This document shows, one piece after another, positions 7,705 through 15,146 of a stretch of DNA of 57,494 nucleotides (the first letter of the stretch is position 1; every line of letters begins with the position of its first letter). Location: contig JAFYAW010000003.1 in NCBI GenBank assembly GCA_017540505.1, positions 1 to 57,494 on the forward strand, read 5' to 3'. Source of the DNA: Bacteroidales bacterium (lineage in GTDB: Bacteria > Bacteroidota > Bacteroidia > Bacteroidales > WCHB1-69). A program made the translations under genes and the position numbers. The notes below the pieces were generated by a model, which worked only from the letters and a program-made list of their open reading frames with translations, was not told where the DNA came from and did not search any database.

Positions 7705-8283
7705 ATGGCAAACAAATTCATGGATACAGGCCTGCTTGATCGGGCGATTGTTTTTGCGGTTAAGGCGCACCACAACAGTGAGCGGCGTGGCAAGGGTTTT
7801 CCGTATATCGTGCATCCGATGGAAGCGGTTGAGATAGTGGCCACCATCACGCCCGACCAGGAACTGCTGGCTGCTGCGGCCTTGCACGACACCATTGAGG
7901 ATACGGACGTAACGATGGAACAGATACGTGCGGAGTTCGGCGACCGTATTGCGAACCTCGTGCAGGCAGAGAGCGACCAGTTTGTAGAGGGTGTAAGCGA
8001 AGCGGAGAGTTGGCACGACCGCAAGCAGGCGGCAATTGACCGGTTAGCTGCCGCTCCGCACGACGCGAAGATAGTGGCGTTGGGCGACAAGCTGAGCAAT
8101 ATGCGGGCCATTTGGCGCGATTATCAAGTTGAAGGCGATGAATTGTGGAAGATTTTCCATGTGACGGACAAGGCCTCGCACGAATGGCATTACCGCGGCC
8201 TGGCTGCGTCGTTGAGTGAACTGGGTGACACCTTCGCCTATAAAGAATTTGTGCGGTTAATAGATGAAGTTTTTGAAAAATGA
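7705..8283 (+). CDS. MESH1-like small alarmone hydrolase (HD domain)
   Basis: This 192-residue HD-domain protein matches the hydrolase half of RelA/SpoT. H37 (in IVHPMEAV), H61-D62 (LHDTIEDT) and D128 (LGDKLSN) fit the Mn-binding set, and E65-D66 fits the catalytic ED pair; the HD and ED numbering coincides with human MESH1. It should remove the 3' pyrophosphate of ppGpp-like alarmones, opposing the synthetase encoded at 5579. The start ATG follows a run of nine A's. Its stop overlaps the next start (ATGA). Alternative nucleotide pyrophosphates, or NADPH as shown for MESH1, could also be substrates. Confidence 0.9.
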   Translation: MANKFMDTGLLDRAIVFAVKAHHNSERRGKGFPYIVHPMEAVEIVATITPDQELLAAAALHDTIEDTDVTMEQIRAEFGDRIANLVQAESDQFVEGVSEAESWHDRKQAAIDRLAAAPHDAKIVALGDKLSNMRAIWRDYQVEGDELWKIFHVTDKASHEWHYRGLAASLSELGDTFAYKEFVRLIDEVFEK

Positions 8284-9020
8284 AAGTCAAAATTACAGCC
8301 ATACGGAAGGCCGATTATACGGATTTGCAGTCGGTTTACGAAAATCCCATCGAACATGCTTGTGATGTGCGCGAGGGGCAGATATGGATTTCTGAAGACG
8401 GCGAAAAGCCGGACGGTTTGTGTGATAGTGCGTGGGAATCCATGCGCTGGTTTGTGCAGGAGTTGGCGGCCGGGCGCGGCAATTTCTACGATGGCTGGAT
8501 GAAGAATCCCAATTCGGCTATGATCAGCTGCAACGACGGCTTCCGTCCGGTGAGTTTCTATTTGGAAAGAATGGAAGAAACTGTCCGACCGTTCAGGACA
8601 ATCTTGCTGGTGGTCTGCTGCTTCCTGATGATGGCTTGCAGTAGTAGTGACCATCTGACGGGTGGAAGTCGTGTGAAGACAGTGTCAGACACTTTGTGGG
8701 CATACAGCATCTCCCATCCCGACGGTTTTACGGTGAATATTACTACGCTAACAGAACCCACTGAAGGAGTGGTGGTTGCGTATGCCGCCACACAGGGATG
8801 CCACTCTCAAAAACAGCTCAATCGTGTGGTACGTCATGCGATGCGGCACGACGGTTATGTGGGGGGATGGCTCGACAAAACCGACAGTCTTTACTATTTT
8901 GACAGTTCGCGCATCTTTCCGGAGGATTCTCTCGACGCTGCTATCCGCTTTGGTGTCAAGAATAAACAGATAGCGATATATGTCCTGTCGGAAGGTCGCG
9001 AGGTGCGGCTGGACAAATAA
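8280..9020 (+). CDS. TIGR04076-family domain fused in frame to a lipoprotein
   Basis: Residues 1-97 match the small TIGR04076 family (MKVKITAIRK start; KPDGLCDSAW; GRGNFYDGW; ISCNDGFRPVSFYLER), whose members normally end there. The frame then continues into a classic lipoprotein signal, MEETVRPFRTILL to LMMACSSS, and a ~125-residue exported domain containing GGWLD, YYFDSSRIF and NKQIAIYVL. An internal ATG at 8571 would give this lipoprotein its own start. So this is either a stop-codon loss that merged two genes, or one message with two translation starts. A lipobox 110 residues into a protein cannot act as a normal signal. The first start overlaps the hydrolase stop (ATGA). Confidence 0.78.
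   Translation: MKVKITAIRKADYTDLQSVYENPIEHACDVREGQIWISEDGEKPDGLCDSAWESMRWFVQELAAGRGNFYDGWMKNPNSAMISCNDGFRPVSFYLERMEETVRPFRTILLVVCCFLMMACSSSDHLTGGSRVKTVSDTLWAYSISHPDGFTVNITTLTEPTEGVVVAYAATQGCHSQKQLNRVVRHAMRHDGYVGGWLDKTDSLYYFDSSRIFPEDSLDAAIRFGVKNKQIAIYVLSEGREVRLDK
8571..9020 (+). CDS. Possible internal-start lipoprotein
   Basis: Starting at the ATG at 8571 gives a 149-residue protein with a short charged N-terminus, a hydrophobic core (TILLVVCCFLMM) and a lipobox ending in Cys at about residue 24. This is exactly what an exported lipoprotein needs. The mature domain is seen in other Bacteroidales secreted hypotheticals; its function is unknown. It is listed separately because the fused reading at 8280 would bury this signal. 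Confidence 0.55.
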   Translation: MEETVRPFRTILLVVCCFLMMACSSSDHLTGGSRVKTVSDTLWAYSISHPDGFTVNITTLTEPTEGVVVAYAATQGCHSQKQLNRVVRHAMRHDGYVGGWLDKTDSLYYFDSSRIFPEDSLDAAIRFGVKNKQIAIYVLSEGREVRLDK

Positions 9021-9021
9021 A

Positions 9022-9059
9022 TTTTGTACCTTTGCCGCACAATGCGGAAAGGTACAAAA
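9022..9059 (+). promoter_or_regulatory. 38-bp palindrome overlapping the ECF sigma promoter
   Basis: A 12-bp arm, TTTTGTACCTTT (9022-9033), has its perfect complement at 9048-9059. Inside it CCGCA (9035-9039) pairs with TGCGG (9043-9047) around CAA. Only G9034 is unpaired. The left arm contains the -7 box TACCTTTG (9027-9034), so a protein bound to the palindrome would cover the promoter. The sigma-factor ATG follows at 9061. Confidence 0.75.
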
Positions 9060-9060
9060 A

Positions 9061-9645
9061 ATGCAAACTGACACCAACATCTCCCGACTGGATGAATCAC
9101 TATTTGAGCGGCTGTTCTTTGAATACCAGCCCCGATTGGTGCGCTTTGCCATGCACTTTGTGGATGAAGAGACAGCCGAGGATATTGTGCAGAACTGCTT
9201 CCTGCGATTGTGGAACAAACGCGAGAACACAATCCTTACGAACGCTAAAGGACTGCTTTTCATGATGGTGCGCAATGAGTGCCTCAACGAGCTGAAGCAC
9301 CGCGTGGTGGCCAGCACGGATTCGTTGGATGTCCTCGTGGAAGAGAAAGGCTCGGAGCAGCTGTACTGGCAGGACTTCGCCCCGGGTGCGGAGGCTATTC
9401 TCGTTGGCAAGGAACTGCAACAGTTGGTGGATGAAGCCCTGATGCAGACAAGTGAAAAGTCGAGAGAGATATTCATTCTCAGCCGCAAAGATGAACTGAA
9501 ACCCAAGGAGATTGCCGAGCAGATGGGCATTTCGCGGCAGGCGGTGGAGAAGCATATCCATGCCGCCTTGGACATTTTGAAAAAATATTTATTAAAAAAC
9601 TTTATTTTGATGGTTGCATTTTGCATCCTTTGGTTGTTGTTCTGA
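9061..9645 (+). CDS. ECF sigma factor (Bacteroidetes sigma-70 family)
   Basis: The 194 residues contain region 2 (about 12-75, with EDIVQNCFLRLW) and region 4 (about 120-175, with SREIFILSRKDELKPKEIAEQMGISRQAVEKHI, the last half a helix-turn-helix). The final ~17 residues, from KNFILMVAF to LWLLF, are strongly hydrophobic, like a membrane helix. The ATG at 9061 is preferred because upstream in-frame codons run through the promoter palindrome. The FecR anti-sigma gene follows after 13 bases. By family, it directs RNA polymerase to surface-signalling target genes and is held inactive by the FecR partner. Confidence 0.92.
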   Translation: MQTDTNISRLDESLFERLFFEYQPRLVRFAMHFVDEETAEDIVQNCFLRLWNKRENTILTNAKGLLFMMVRNECLNELKHRVVASTDSLDVLVEEKGSEQLYWQDFAPGAEAILVGKELQQLVDEALMQTSEKSREIFILSRKDELKPKEIAEQMGISRQAVEKHIHAALDILKKYLLKNFILMVAFCILWLLF

Positions 9646-9658
9646 CAAAGAAGCACTT

Positions 9659-10660
9659 ATGGATATAGATTTCTACAAAATATCACAAACCTATTTTCAA
9701 GGCACAATAACGGACGAGGATGAGAAACTCCTCTCCCGATTCCTGCAAGAAAATGAACAAAACCGCGCCCAGTTCCAACAATGGGAGGCAGAGTGGCGCG
9801 ATGCGTCCCGGAAGCAGGCCTCCGACAAGACTTCCGATGCCTGGAAACAGATGATGGAAGCCCAGAAAACCAAAGGAAAGAAGGAAACAAGTGAAGTTGC
9901 TTTAACGGTTGAAAAAGACACTTTCTCGAAAAAAAGATATTGGTACTATGCGGCTGCTGCTGTGGCCTTGCTGCTCATCGGTTCTGCCCTGTGGCTGTTC
10001 TTGCCTAAAGGCACACAAGAGCCCTTCTTCGCGCAGACCGCCCCGCACGAGCAGCAGACAGTGACGCTGCCCGACGGCACACAGGTGACGCTCAACGGCG
10101 GATCCAAACTCACTTGTGCCAAGGACTTTGGCAAGCGTGACAGGAACATCACCTTCGAGGGCGAGGGCGTGTTTGATGTGCAGAAAGATGCGAAGAAACC
10201 ATTTGTCATCCAGGTGGGCGACTACAACGTCACCGTATTAGGTACGCAGTTCAACCTCTCTGCTTATCAGCAGGATGAGGCCTATACGCTTGCGCTGATG
10301 GAGGGCTCCGTGAAGATCAAGTACAAGCAGGATTCCGTCATGGTAAAACCTGACGAGCAGGTGCGTTTCGACCGAGAATCAGCCACCTTTGCCAAAGAGC
10401 CGGTGCAAGCCGCTGATGCCGATGCCTGGACGGAAGGGCGGTTGGCCTTCGAGAACATCCCGTTGCGCGACCTTACTCGGAAGTTGGAGCGGATTTACGA
10501 CGTGCGCATCTCCATTGCCGATGACCAGATTGCAAACGAGCAGGTCTATATCTCGATTTCCACGGAGGAATCTTTTGGGGACGTGTGTGCCGCATTAGAG
10601 GCTTTGCTGCCGATTTTCATTCAAGAACAAAACGGAATTTATACTATTGCCAACCAGTAA
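9659..10660 (+). CDS. FecR-family anti-sigma factor (with DUF4974)
   Basis: Order in the 333 residues: cytoplasmic N-terminal domain (1-92) that would bind the sigma factor; one TM helix (about 94-115, YWYYAAAAVALLLIG); periplasmic FecR beta domain with LPDGTQVTLNGGSKL and GEGVFDVQKD; C-terminal DUF4974 (about 265-333, IPLRDLTRKLERIYDVRI). Such proteins transmit a periplasmic signal from an outer-membrane STN domain to the ECF sigma. The next gene, one base away, encodes a protein with such an STN domain. The ATG at 9659 was chosen because upstream in-frame codons overlap the sigma gene. Confidence 0.93.
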   Translation: MDIDFYKISQTYFQGTITDEDEKLLSRFLQENEQNRAQFQQWEAEWRDASRKQASDKTSDAWKQMMEAQKTKGKKETSEVALTVEKDTFSKKRYWYYAAAAVALLLIGSALWLFLPKGTQEPFFAQTAPHEQQTVTLPDGTQVTLNGGSKLTCAKDFGKRDRNITFEGEGVFDVQKDAKKPFVIQVGDYNVTVLGTQFNLSAYQQDEAYTLALMEGSVKIKYKQDSVMVKPDEQVRFDRESATFAKEPVQAADADAWTEGRLAFENIPLRDLTRKLERIYDVRISIADDQIANEQVYISISTEESFGDVCAALEALLPIFIQEQNGIYTIANQ

Positions 10661-10661
10661 G

Positions 10662-11804
10662 ATGCGCCGGTTTCTGATAGTCTGCTTTCTCTTTACCACG
10701 CTTTGTGCCACGGCCGGAGGTCCCTTCAACCGGACGTATAAGTCTGCGCCGGTCTCCACGGTGTTGCATGACATTGAGGCGTACTTCTCCTTGCAGATAA
10801 TGTACCGTCCGCAGGATATTGCTAATGTCCCAGCGTTTTCTGGCACCATCAATACCTCGAACTACCAAGCGGCGCTGAAACAAGTACTTGGCAGCAGACT
10901 GACTTTCACGGTCCGCAATAACGTGGTCGTTATCAAGGCCGCGCCGCCGCAACCGAAGACGGAACCGAAATCTCCGCCGCAATCACAGTCCAAGCCGAAG
11001 CCACAGGCACAGGCAAATCCGCAGGCGCAACCGAAAGCCTTGCCGCAAAAGCCGGCCTCGGTTCAGCCCAAACCGAAACCGCAAACTCCATCATCTTCGC
11101 AAAATATGGCGGAAACGAGAGGTGCTGAAAGTGGCACAGGCAAAACCGATAGCACGATATTTCGTTCTTCTCAAAAAGAACAAAACTCCGAATCCGAATT
11201 GCCTGAAAAGCAAGAATCACCTATTCTTTCATTCCCTCTCCTTAACCTGCAACCTCTCTCCCTTCCCACAACGCCGTCTATTTCGGCCGTGCGTCTGCCC
11301 AAGCGGATGACGGTGCCTAGGCCAACGAATCGGTCGCCCATCCCATTCTCCAGACGTCACGTTTTCCAGCCAGTTGTTTCATTCGGTTACGGCAGCGAGT
11401 TGATGACCCGTCTTGACCTCCGTTACGTGTTCTATTTCCACGATAATTGGGGTGTCGGCGGCGGTCTCAATTTCGCGTATGCGGCCAAACCGGACGCTCC
11501 CGCGTGGCGCGAGGAGGGTAGGATAGGGCTGCCCATCGTTCTCAACACACGCTGGCCACTTACCCGCCAATGGGGAATTCACGCCACATTGGGCGCCATA
11601 CCCTCTTTCCCTGTCTATTCGGGTCGCTCGGGCACAGGTATATCGGGTAGGGAAGTGGATGTCATCCCCTTCTTGGAAGTGTCCGCCCAGCACCCCGTTT
11701 CTAAACACGTTGACCTACTAATGGGTTTATACTCACAGCTTTCCGCAGTGGGAGTCAGTCCGTGGTCGGTAGGAGTCTGCTTGGGGCTGGAGATTGGGAA
11801 GTGA
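10662..11804 (+). CDS. STN domain - Pro/Gln/Lys linker - outer-membrane barrel protein
   Basis: This 380-residue protein has a signal peptide (1-18) and an STN (secretin/TonB short N-terminal) domain at about 25-88: VSTVLHDIEAYFSLQIMY through NVVVIK. A low-complexity Pro/Lys/Gln linker follows (about 90-150) and then a Ser/Pro-rich stretch. The C-terminal ~160 residues alternate as short beta strands typical of a small outer-membrane barrel (PVVSFGYGSELMTRLDLRY). In FecA/SusC-type receptors the STN domain signals to FecR, but here there is no plug and no large TonB barrel. It probably forms the sensor of a three-gene sigma/anti-sigma/transducer set. Confidence 0.78.
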   Translation: MRRFLIVCFLFTTLCATAGGPFNRTYKSAPVSTVLHDIEAYFSLQIMYRPQDIANVPAFSGTINTSNYQAALKQVLGSRLTFTVRNNVVVIKAAPPQPKTEPKSPPQSQSKPKPQAQANPQAQPKALPQKPASVQPKPKPQTPSSSQNMAETRGAESGTGKTDSTIFRSSQKEQNSESELPEKQESPILSFPLLNLQPLSLPTTPSISAVRLPKRMTVPRPTNRSPIPFSRRHVFQPVVSFGYGSELMTRLDLRYVFYFHDNWGVGGGLNFAYAAKPDAPAWREEGRIGLPIVLNTRWPLTRQWGIHATLGAIPSFPVYSGRSGTGISGREVDVIPFLEVSAQHPVSKHVDLLMGLYSQLSAVGVSPWSVGVCLGLEIGK

Positions 11805-11868
11805 TAGGGAAAAACCAGTTTGTAGAAGTAGTAGAATCTGCAAAGAATTTATCTATATAGCATTATTT

Positions 11869-12294
11869 ATGAAAGTCAAATGTATAGAATCATCCGCGAA
11901 AAACTTTGATCTGTCAGATGTGAAAACAGTCTTTAACCGCAGGTATGAATATGATGTTGTAATTGGGGATGAGTATCTCGTAATGGGTTTCAGAATTGAT
12001 TGGGACAGTTCATGTATCTATTATCTGATTAATGTTTCGGGAATAGAAGCAGGCTGGTATCCTTATCTTCTCTTTGAAACGGTTGACGATGATATACCTT
12101 CTGATTGGCATGGCTGTAGTTTTCATCGAAGAACCAAATTTGTGGAAGATGTGCGTTTTATTTGCGGTTTTAAAGAACTTTGCGATCCGCAATTTTATTA
12201 CAATCTCGTTTTGGGTGAAGAAAAGGAGCAAAGAATCTATTTCAGGAGGAAAATGGAGTTGGAGGAATATTATTCGGAAAAAGATTTACAGTAG
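11869..12294 (+). CDS. Hypothetical cytoplasmic protein
   Basis: I do not recognise this 141-residue protein. It begins MKVKCIESSAKNFDLSDVK and is rich in aromatic and acidic residues, with six Cys and no signal peptide or TM helix. It is AT-richer than its neighbours and lies between two convergently placed genes, which suggests an accessory gene. No promoter box is obvious. The stop codon lies in a 17-bp tandem duplication. A longer reading from 11794 would overlap the upstream gene and has no support. Confidence 0.6.
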   Translation: MKVKCIESSAKNFDLSDVKTVFNRRYEYDVVIGDEYLVMGFRIDWDSSCIYYLINVSGIEAGWYPYLLFETVDDDIPSDWHGCSFHRRTKFVEDVRFICGFKELCDPQFYYNLVLGEEKEQRIYFRRKMELEEYYSEKDLQ

Positions 12295-12316
12295 CAGTAG
12301 ATTTACAGTAGCAGTT
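12283..12316 (+). repeat. 17-bp tandem duplication across a stop codon
   Basis: GATTTACAGTAGCAGTA (12283-12299) is followed directly by GATTTACAGTAGCAGTT (12300-12316). The first copy holds the TAG stop (12292-12294) of the hypothetical gene. The duplication leaves the stop intact. Confidence 0.85.
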
Positions 12317-12333
12317 TATTAGTGCTGTTGCAA

Positions 12334-13671
12334 TCACAATAATCCTGTCATATACACCGGCACAAGCAAGGTCCTCCCGTCTTTGCGTAAATCTTTGGTA
12401 TAAACCAGATACCGTTCACCGATACGGGAGGAATACTTTTTACAGAACTCGTCAAGCGAACGGTGCGTGTTGTATCCTTCTGATTTGACCTCTATTGGGA
12501 CTATCTTGTTGCCGCGGGACAGAAGAAAGTCTATCTCATAATTGTGTTTGTTGCCGTCTGGGAATGTGTGATAAAACAAACGATTTCCGGATGCGGCAAG
12601 CATTTGTGCTGCCATATTCTCATACACGTAACCCAAATTGACGGACAGTTTGTCATTGAGCAGTTTCTGATATATAACATTGTTTGAAAAGGAATTGTCC
12701 CAGAATGCCATCGTGACGAACAATCCTGTATCGGCCATATATATCTTGAATGCGGAACGGTTGGTCGACAAATCCAATCCCACATTGGGGTCGTTGGCGT
12801 GATAGCAGACATTCACCACCTTGCTGTCCTGCATCATAAAGATAAGGTTGTCCAGCTGCTTTGCCCGTGTTTTTTCAATCACCGTAGATGGTTGAAAGCG
12901 GTTTGCGTTACGTGATAGTTGCGACGGAACTGCCATAAACATCGACTTCGCTTTACCGGTTTTGTCTATCTTCTGGAAATCGTTCACATACAGGCGGATA
13001 ATTCCCCTTTTGGTTTTGTCAACAGCCGAAAGGTCTCTGGTCTCCAAATACTTGCTCACTGCCTGCGGCATCCCGCCAACAAGCATATACAGTCGGAAAT
13101 CCCGCATCAGTTTGCGGTTGACAGCGTCTCCAAAACCCTGCCTGCTTTTCAGAGCATCCCGCAACAAATCCATACTCCCCAAGTCTCCCATTGCCCAAAG
13201 GAACTCTTCGTAATCCATAGGAAAAAGCTCCAGCACTTCTTCCTCTGACGGGATGATGATTTTTTCAACATTTTGGTGAATGCTGATAAGCGATCCTGTC
13301 TCGATATAATCATACCGTCCATCTTCCACCAATGCCTTTATCGCTTGGCGAGCAATGGGGAATCTCTGCACTTCGTCAAAAATGATGGCAGTTTCCCGCT
13401 CGTGGAGGGGAATTCCTTTCAGCAGCCTCAACCGGTTGAAGAAAGTGTGCATATCTGACATGTCCTCAAACAGATCCATTTCTTCCTTCGACGCTTTTGA
13501 GAAGTCAAATAGGGCAAAGGACTTGTATTCGTTTTTCGCAAATTGGCGCACAAGGGTAGACTTGCCCACACGTCGTGCACCCTCGATCAACAAAGCCGTT
13601 TCGCCCTGTGACTCTTGTTTCCATTGCAGCATTCGTCCGTATGCCTTTCGTTGGAAATAATAATCTTCCAT
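12334..13671 (-). CDS. AAA ATPase with DUF4143 domain
   Basis: The 445 residues have a Walker A motif GARRVGKST (31-39), a Walker B AIIFDE (95-100), then an ETGSLIS sensor-like stretch, and a C-terminal DUF4143 region that ends in the PD-(D/E)XK-like IDFLLSRGNKIVPIEVKS. This architecture is common and mobile in Bacteroidetes; its role is unknown, and members are often treated as archaeal-type/STAND-like ATPases acting alone. The gene points left. Its promoter lies at 13693-13700, and three 33-bp repeats sit just upstream of that promoter. Confidence 0.9.
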   Translation of the reverse strand: MEDYYFQRKAYGRMLQWKQESQGETALLIEGARRVGKSTLVRQFAKNEYKSFALFDFSKASKEEMDLFEDMSDMHTFFNRLRLLKGIPLHERETAIIFDEVQRFPIARQAIKALVEDGRYDYIETGSLISIHQNVEKIIIPSEEEVLELFPMDYEEFLWAMGDLGSMDLLRDALKSRQGFGDAVNRKLMRDFRLYMLVGGMPQAVSKYLETRDLSAVDKTKRGIIRLYVNDFQKIDKTGKAKSMFMAVPSQLSRNANRFQPSTVIEKTRAKQLDNLIFMMQDSKVVNVCYHANDPNVGLDLSTNRSAFKIYMADTGLFVTMAFWDNSFSNNVIYQKLLNDKLSVNLGYVYENMAAQMLAASGNRLFYHTFPDGNKHNYEIDFLLSRGNKIVPIEVKSEGYNTHRSLDEFCKKYSSRIGERYLVYTKDLRKDGRTLLVPVYMTGLL

Positions 13672-13692
13672 ATCAGTCTTTTATTTGAACTG

Positions 13693-13700
13693 CAAAAATA
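13693..13700 (-). promoter_or_regulatory. Promoter (-7 box TATTTTTG on minus strand) of the DUF4143 ATPase
   Basis: CAAAAATA on the plus strand reads TATTTTTG on the minus strand, 22 bases before the ATG at 13671. The 33-bp repeats begin about 36 bases upstream of the box, where an activator or repressor array could sit. Confidence 0.6.
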
Positions 13701-13736
13701 CTAAAAATAAATGAATTATACAATATATTATAAAAT

Positions 13737-13828
13737 AATGTTCCATCAGCGCAGTTTTTATTTACTCGAAATGTTCCATCAGCGCAATTTTTATCTACTC
13801 GGAATGTTTCATCAGCGCAAATTTTAGA
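13737..13828. repeat. Three direct repeats with 33-bp period (iteron-like)
   Basis: Copies start at 13737, 13770 and 13803, exactly 33 bp apart. All share AATGTT(C/T)CATCAGCGCA followed by a T-rich tract; the third copy is cut short at about 13828. There are no unique spacers, so it is not a CRISPR array. A 33-bp spacing is close to three helical turns, which would put binding sites on one face of the DNA. It lies between a leftward ATPase and a rightward glycosyltransferase. Confidence 0.85.
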
Positions 13829-13929
13829 AGAATAATTCAGGTTGCATTTTCTCCAACAGCATTGTTATACCTATAGAACGGCTTGATAAAAGTCTCAAAA
13901 TGGAATGTATAACTTAAAAATATGCTGTT

Positions 13930-15075
13930 ATGAAAATCTTATTTGTCATCGACACCTATCAGACGAACAACAACGGGACGAGCATCTCGGCGCAGCGTTT
14001 CGCTGCTGAACTGCGCAAAAGAGGCCATGAGGTGCGCATCCTCACCACCGGTGAACCTTCTGAGAACATTTACGCCTTAGATGTGTTCAGAATCCCCGTA
14101 TTCCAAGGACTAATCGAGAAACACGGCTTTCAGTTCGCCTCCCGCGAAGCCGATGTGGTGGCCGAAGCCGTCCAATGGGCCGACGTGGTACACTGCTTCA
14201 TGCCCTTCGCGTTAGAGTCCTATGCCAAGAAGATGGCCGACCGATTCGGCAAGCCCGCCACCGCTGCTTTTCACATCCAGCCCGAGAACCTGACCTCTTC
14301 TGTGAACCTCGGCAAGGTGACTTGGATTACCAACGCCGTCTATCGTGTTTTCCGTCGCCGTATCTACGACCGCTTCAAGCACGTGCACACGCCGTCGCAG
14401 TTCATGGCCGACGAGATTACTAAGCGCGGCTACTCTGCCAAAATCCACGTCATCTCCAACGGCATCCAAGACGATTTTGTCTGGACGAAACGTCCGAAGT
14501 CTCCGGAATTTGAAGGCAAAATTCTGATTATGATGGTGGGTCGCCTTTCCGTGGAGAAGCGCCAGGATGTTATCATCAACGCGGTGAAACACTCCAAATA
14601 TGCCGACAGAATCCAGCTCATCTTTGCCGGAAAAGGTCCCAAGTATGAGGACTATATGGAACTCGGTCAGTCGCTGAAGAATCCGCCCATCTTCGGCTAC
14701 TACAACCGTCAGGAACTTATCAACACGTTGGCGCAGTGCGACTTGTACGTCCACTCCTCGGACATGGAGTCGGAGGCCATCTCCTGTATAGAGGCCTTTG
14801 CCACGGGTTTAGTGCCTGTCATAGCCAATAGCGAGCTTTCTGCCACCCCGCAGTTCGCCCTCGACGGCCGCAGTCTCTTCACCGCAGGCAGTCCCAAAGA
14901 TCTCGCTCGCGCCATCGACTACTGGCTCGACAACCCCGCCGAGCGCACCCGCATGGAACGTAAATACGCTGAACACGCCAAACGATACAACATCGACCAC
15001 TCTATCAGCCAGTTTGAGGATATGCTTCAGGAAGCGGTGACAGAGTTTGAACCTGCGGAGTTGATGTATGCGTGA
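13930..15075 (+). CDS. Family 4 glycosyltransferase
   Basis: This 381-residue GT-B enzyme starts MKILFVIDTYQTNNNGTS (donor/acceptor loop) and has the nucleotide-sugar half at about 195-365, with VGRLSVEKRQD and the E-x7-E region DMESEAISCIEAFATG (E near 277 and 285). It resembles glycosyltransferases that act on lipids, such as diacylglycerol glucosyltransferases, but the acceptor cannot be read from sequence. No signal peptide is seen; action is at the cytoplasmic side of the membrane. It stands alone, followed by a REP-like palindrome. Confidence 0.88.
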   Translation: MKILFVIDTYQTNNNGTSISAQRFAAELRKRGHEVRILTTGEPSENIYALDVFRIPVFQGLIEKHGFQFASREADVVAEAVQWADVVHCFMPFALESYAKKMADRFGKPATAAFHIQPENLTSSVNLGKVTWITNAVYRVFRRRIYDRFKHVHTPSQFMADEITKRGYSAKIHVISNGIQDDFVWTKRPKSPEFEGKILIMMVGRLSVEKRQDVIINAVKHSKYADRIQLIFAGKGPKYEDYMELGQSLKNPPIFGYYNRQELINTLAQCDLYVHSSDMESEAISCIEAFATGLVPVIANSELSATPQFALDGRSLFTAGSPKDLARAIDYWLDNPAERTRMERKYAEHAKRYNIDHSISQFEDMLQEAVTEFEPAELMYA

Positions 15076-15090
15076 TTATAAAATGAGAAT

Positions 15091-15118
15091 GTAGAGACGC
15101 GGCGCGCCGCGTCTCTAC
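15091..15118. repeat. 28-bp perfect palindrome, copy 1 (REP-like)
   Basis: The half-site GTAGAGACGCGGCG is followed by its exact reverse complement. The element lies 15 bases after the glycosyltransferase stop. Related palindromes with GTAG/CTAC ends occur at 16163, 52556 and 53852 in this window. It could act as a bidirectional terminator or an mRNA-stabilising hairpin. Confidence 0.9.
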
Positions 15119-15146
15119 TAAACCGAAAACCTTAAAATCAAAAATC

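Noticed and set aside
13737-13828. CRISPR array
   Set aside because: The three repeats follow each other directly at 33 bp without unique spacers, and no cas genes are in the window.
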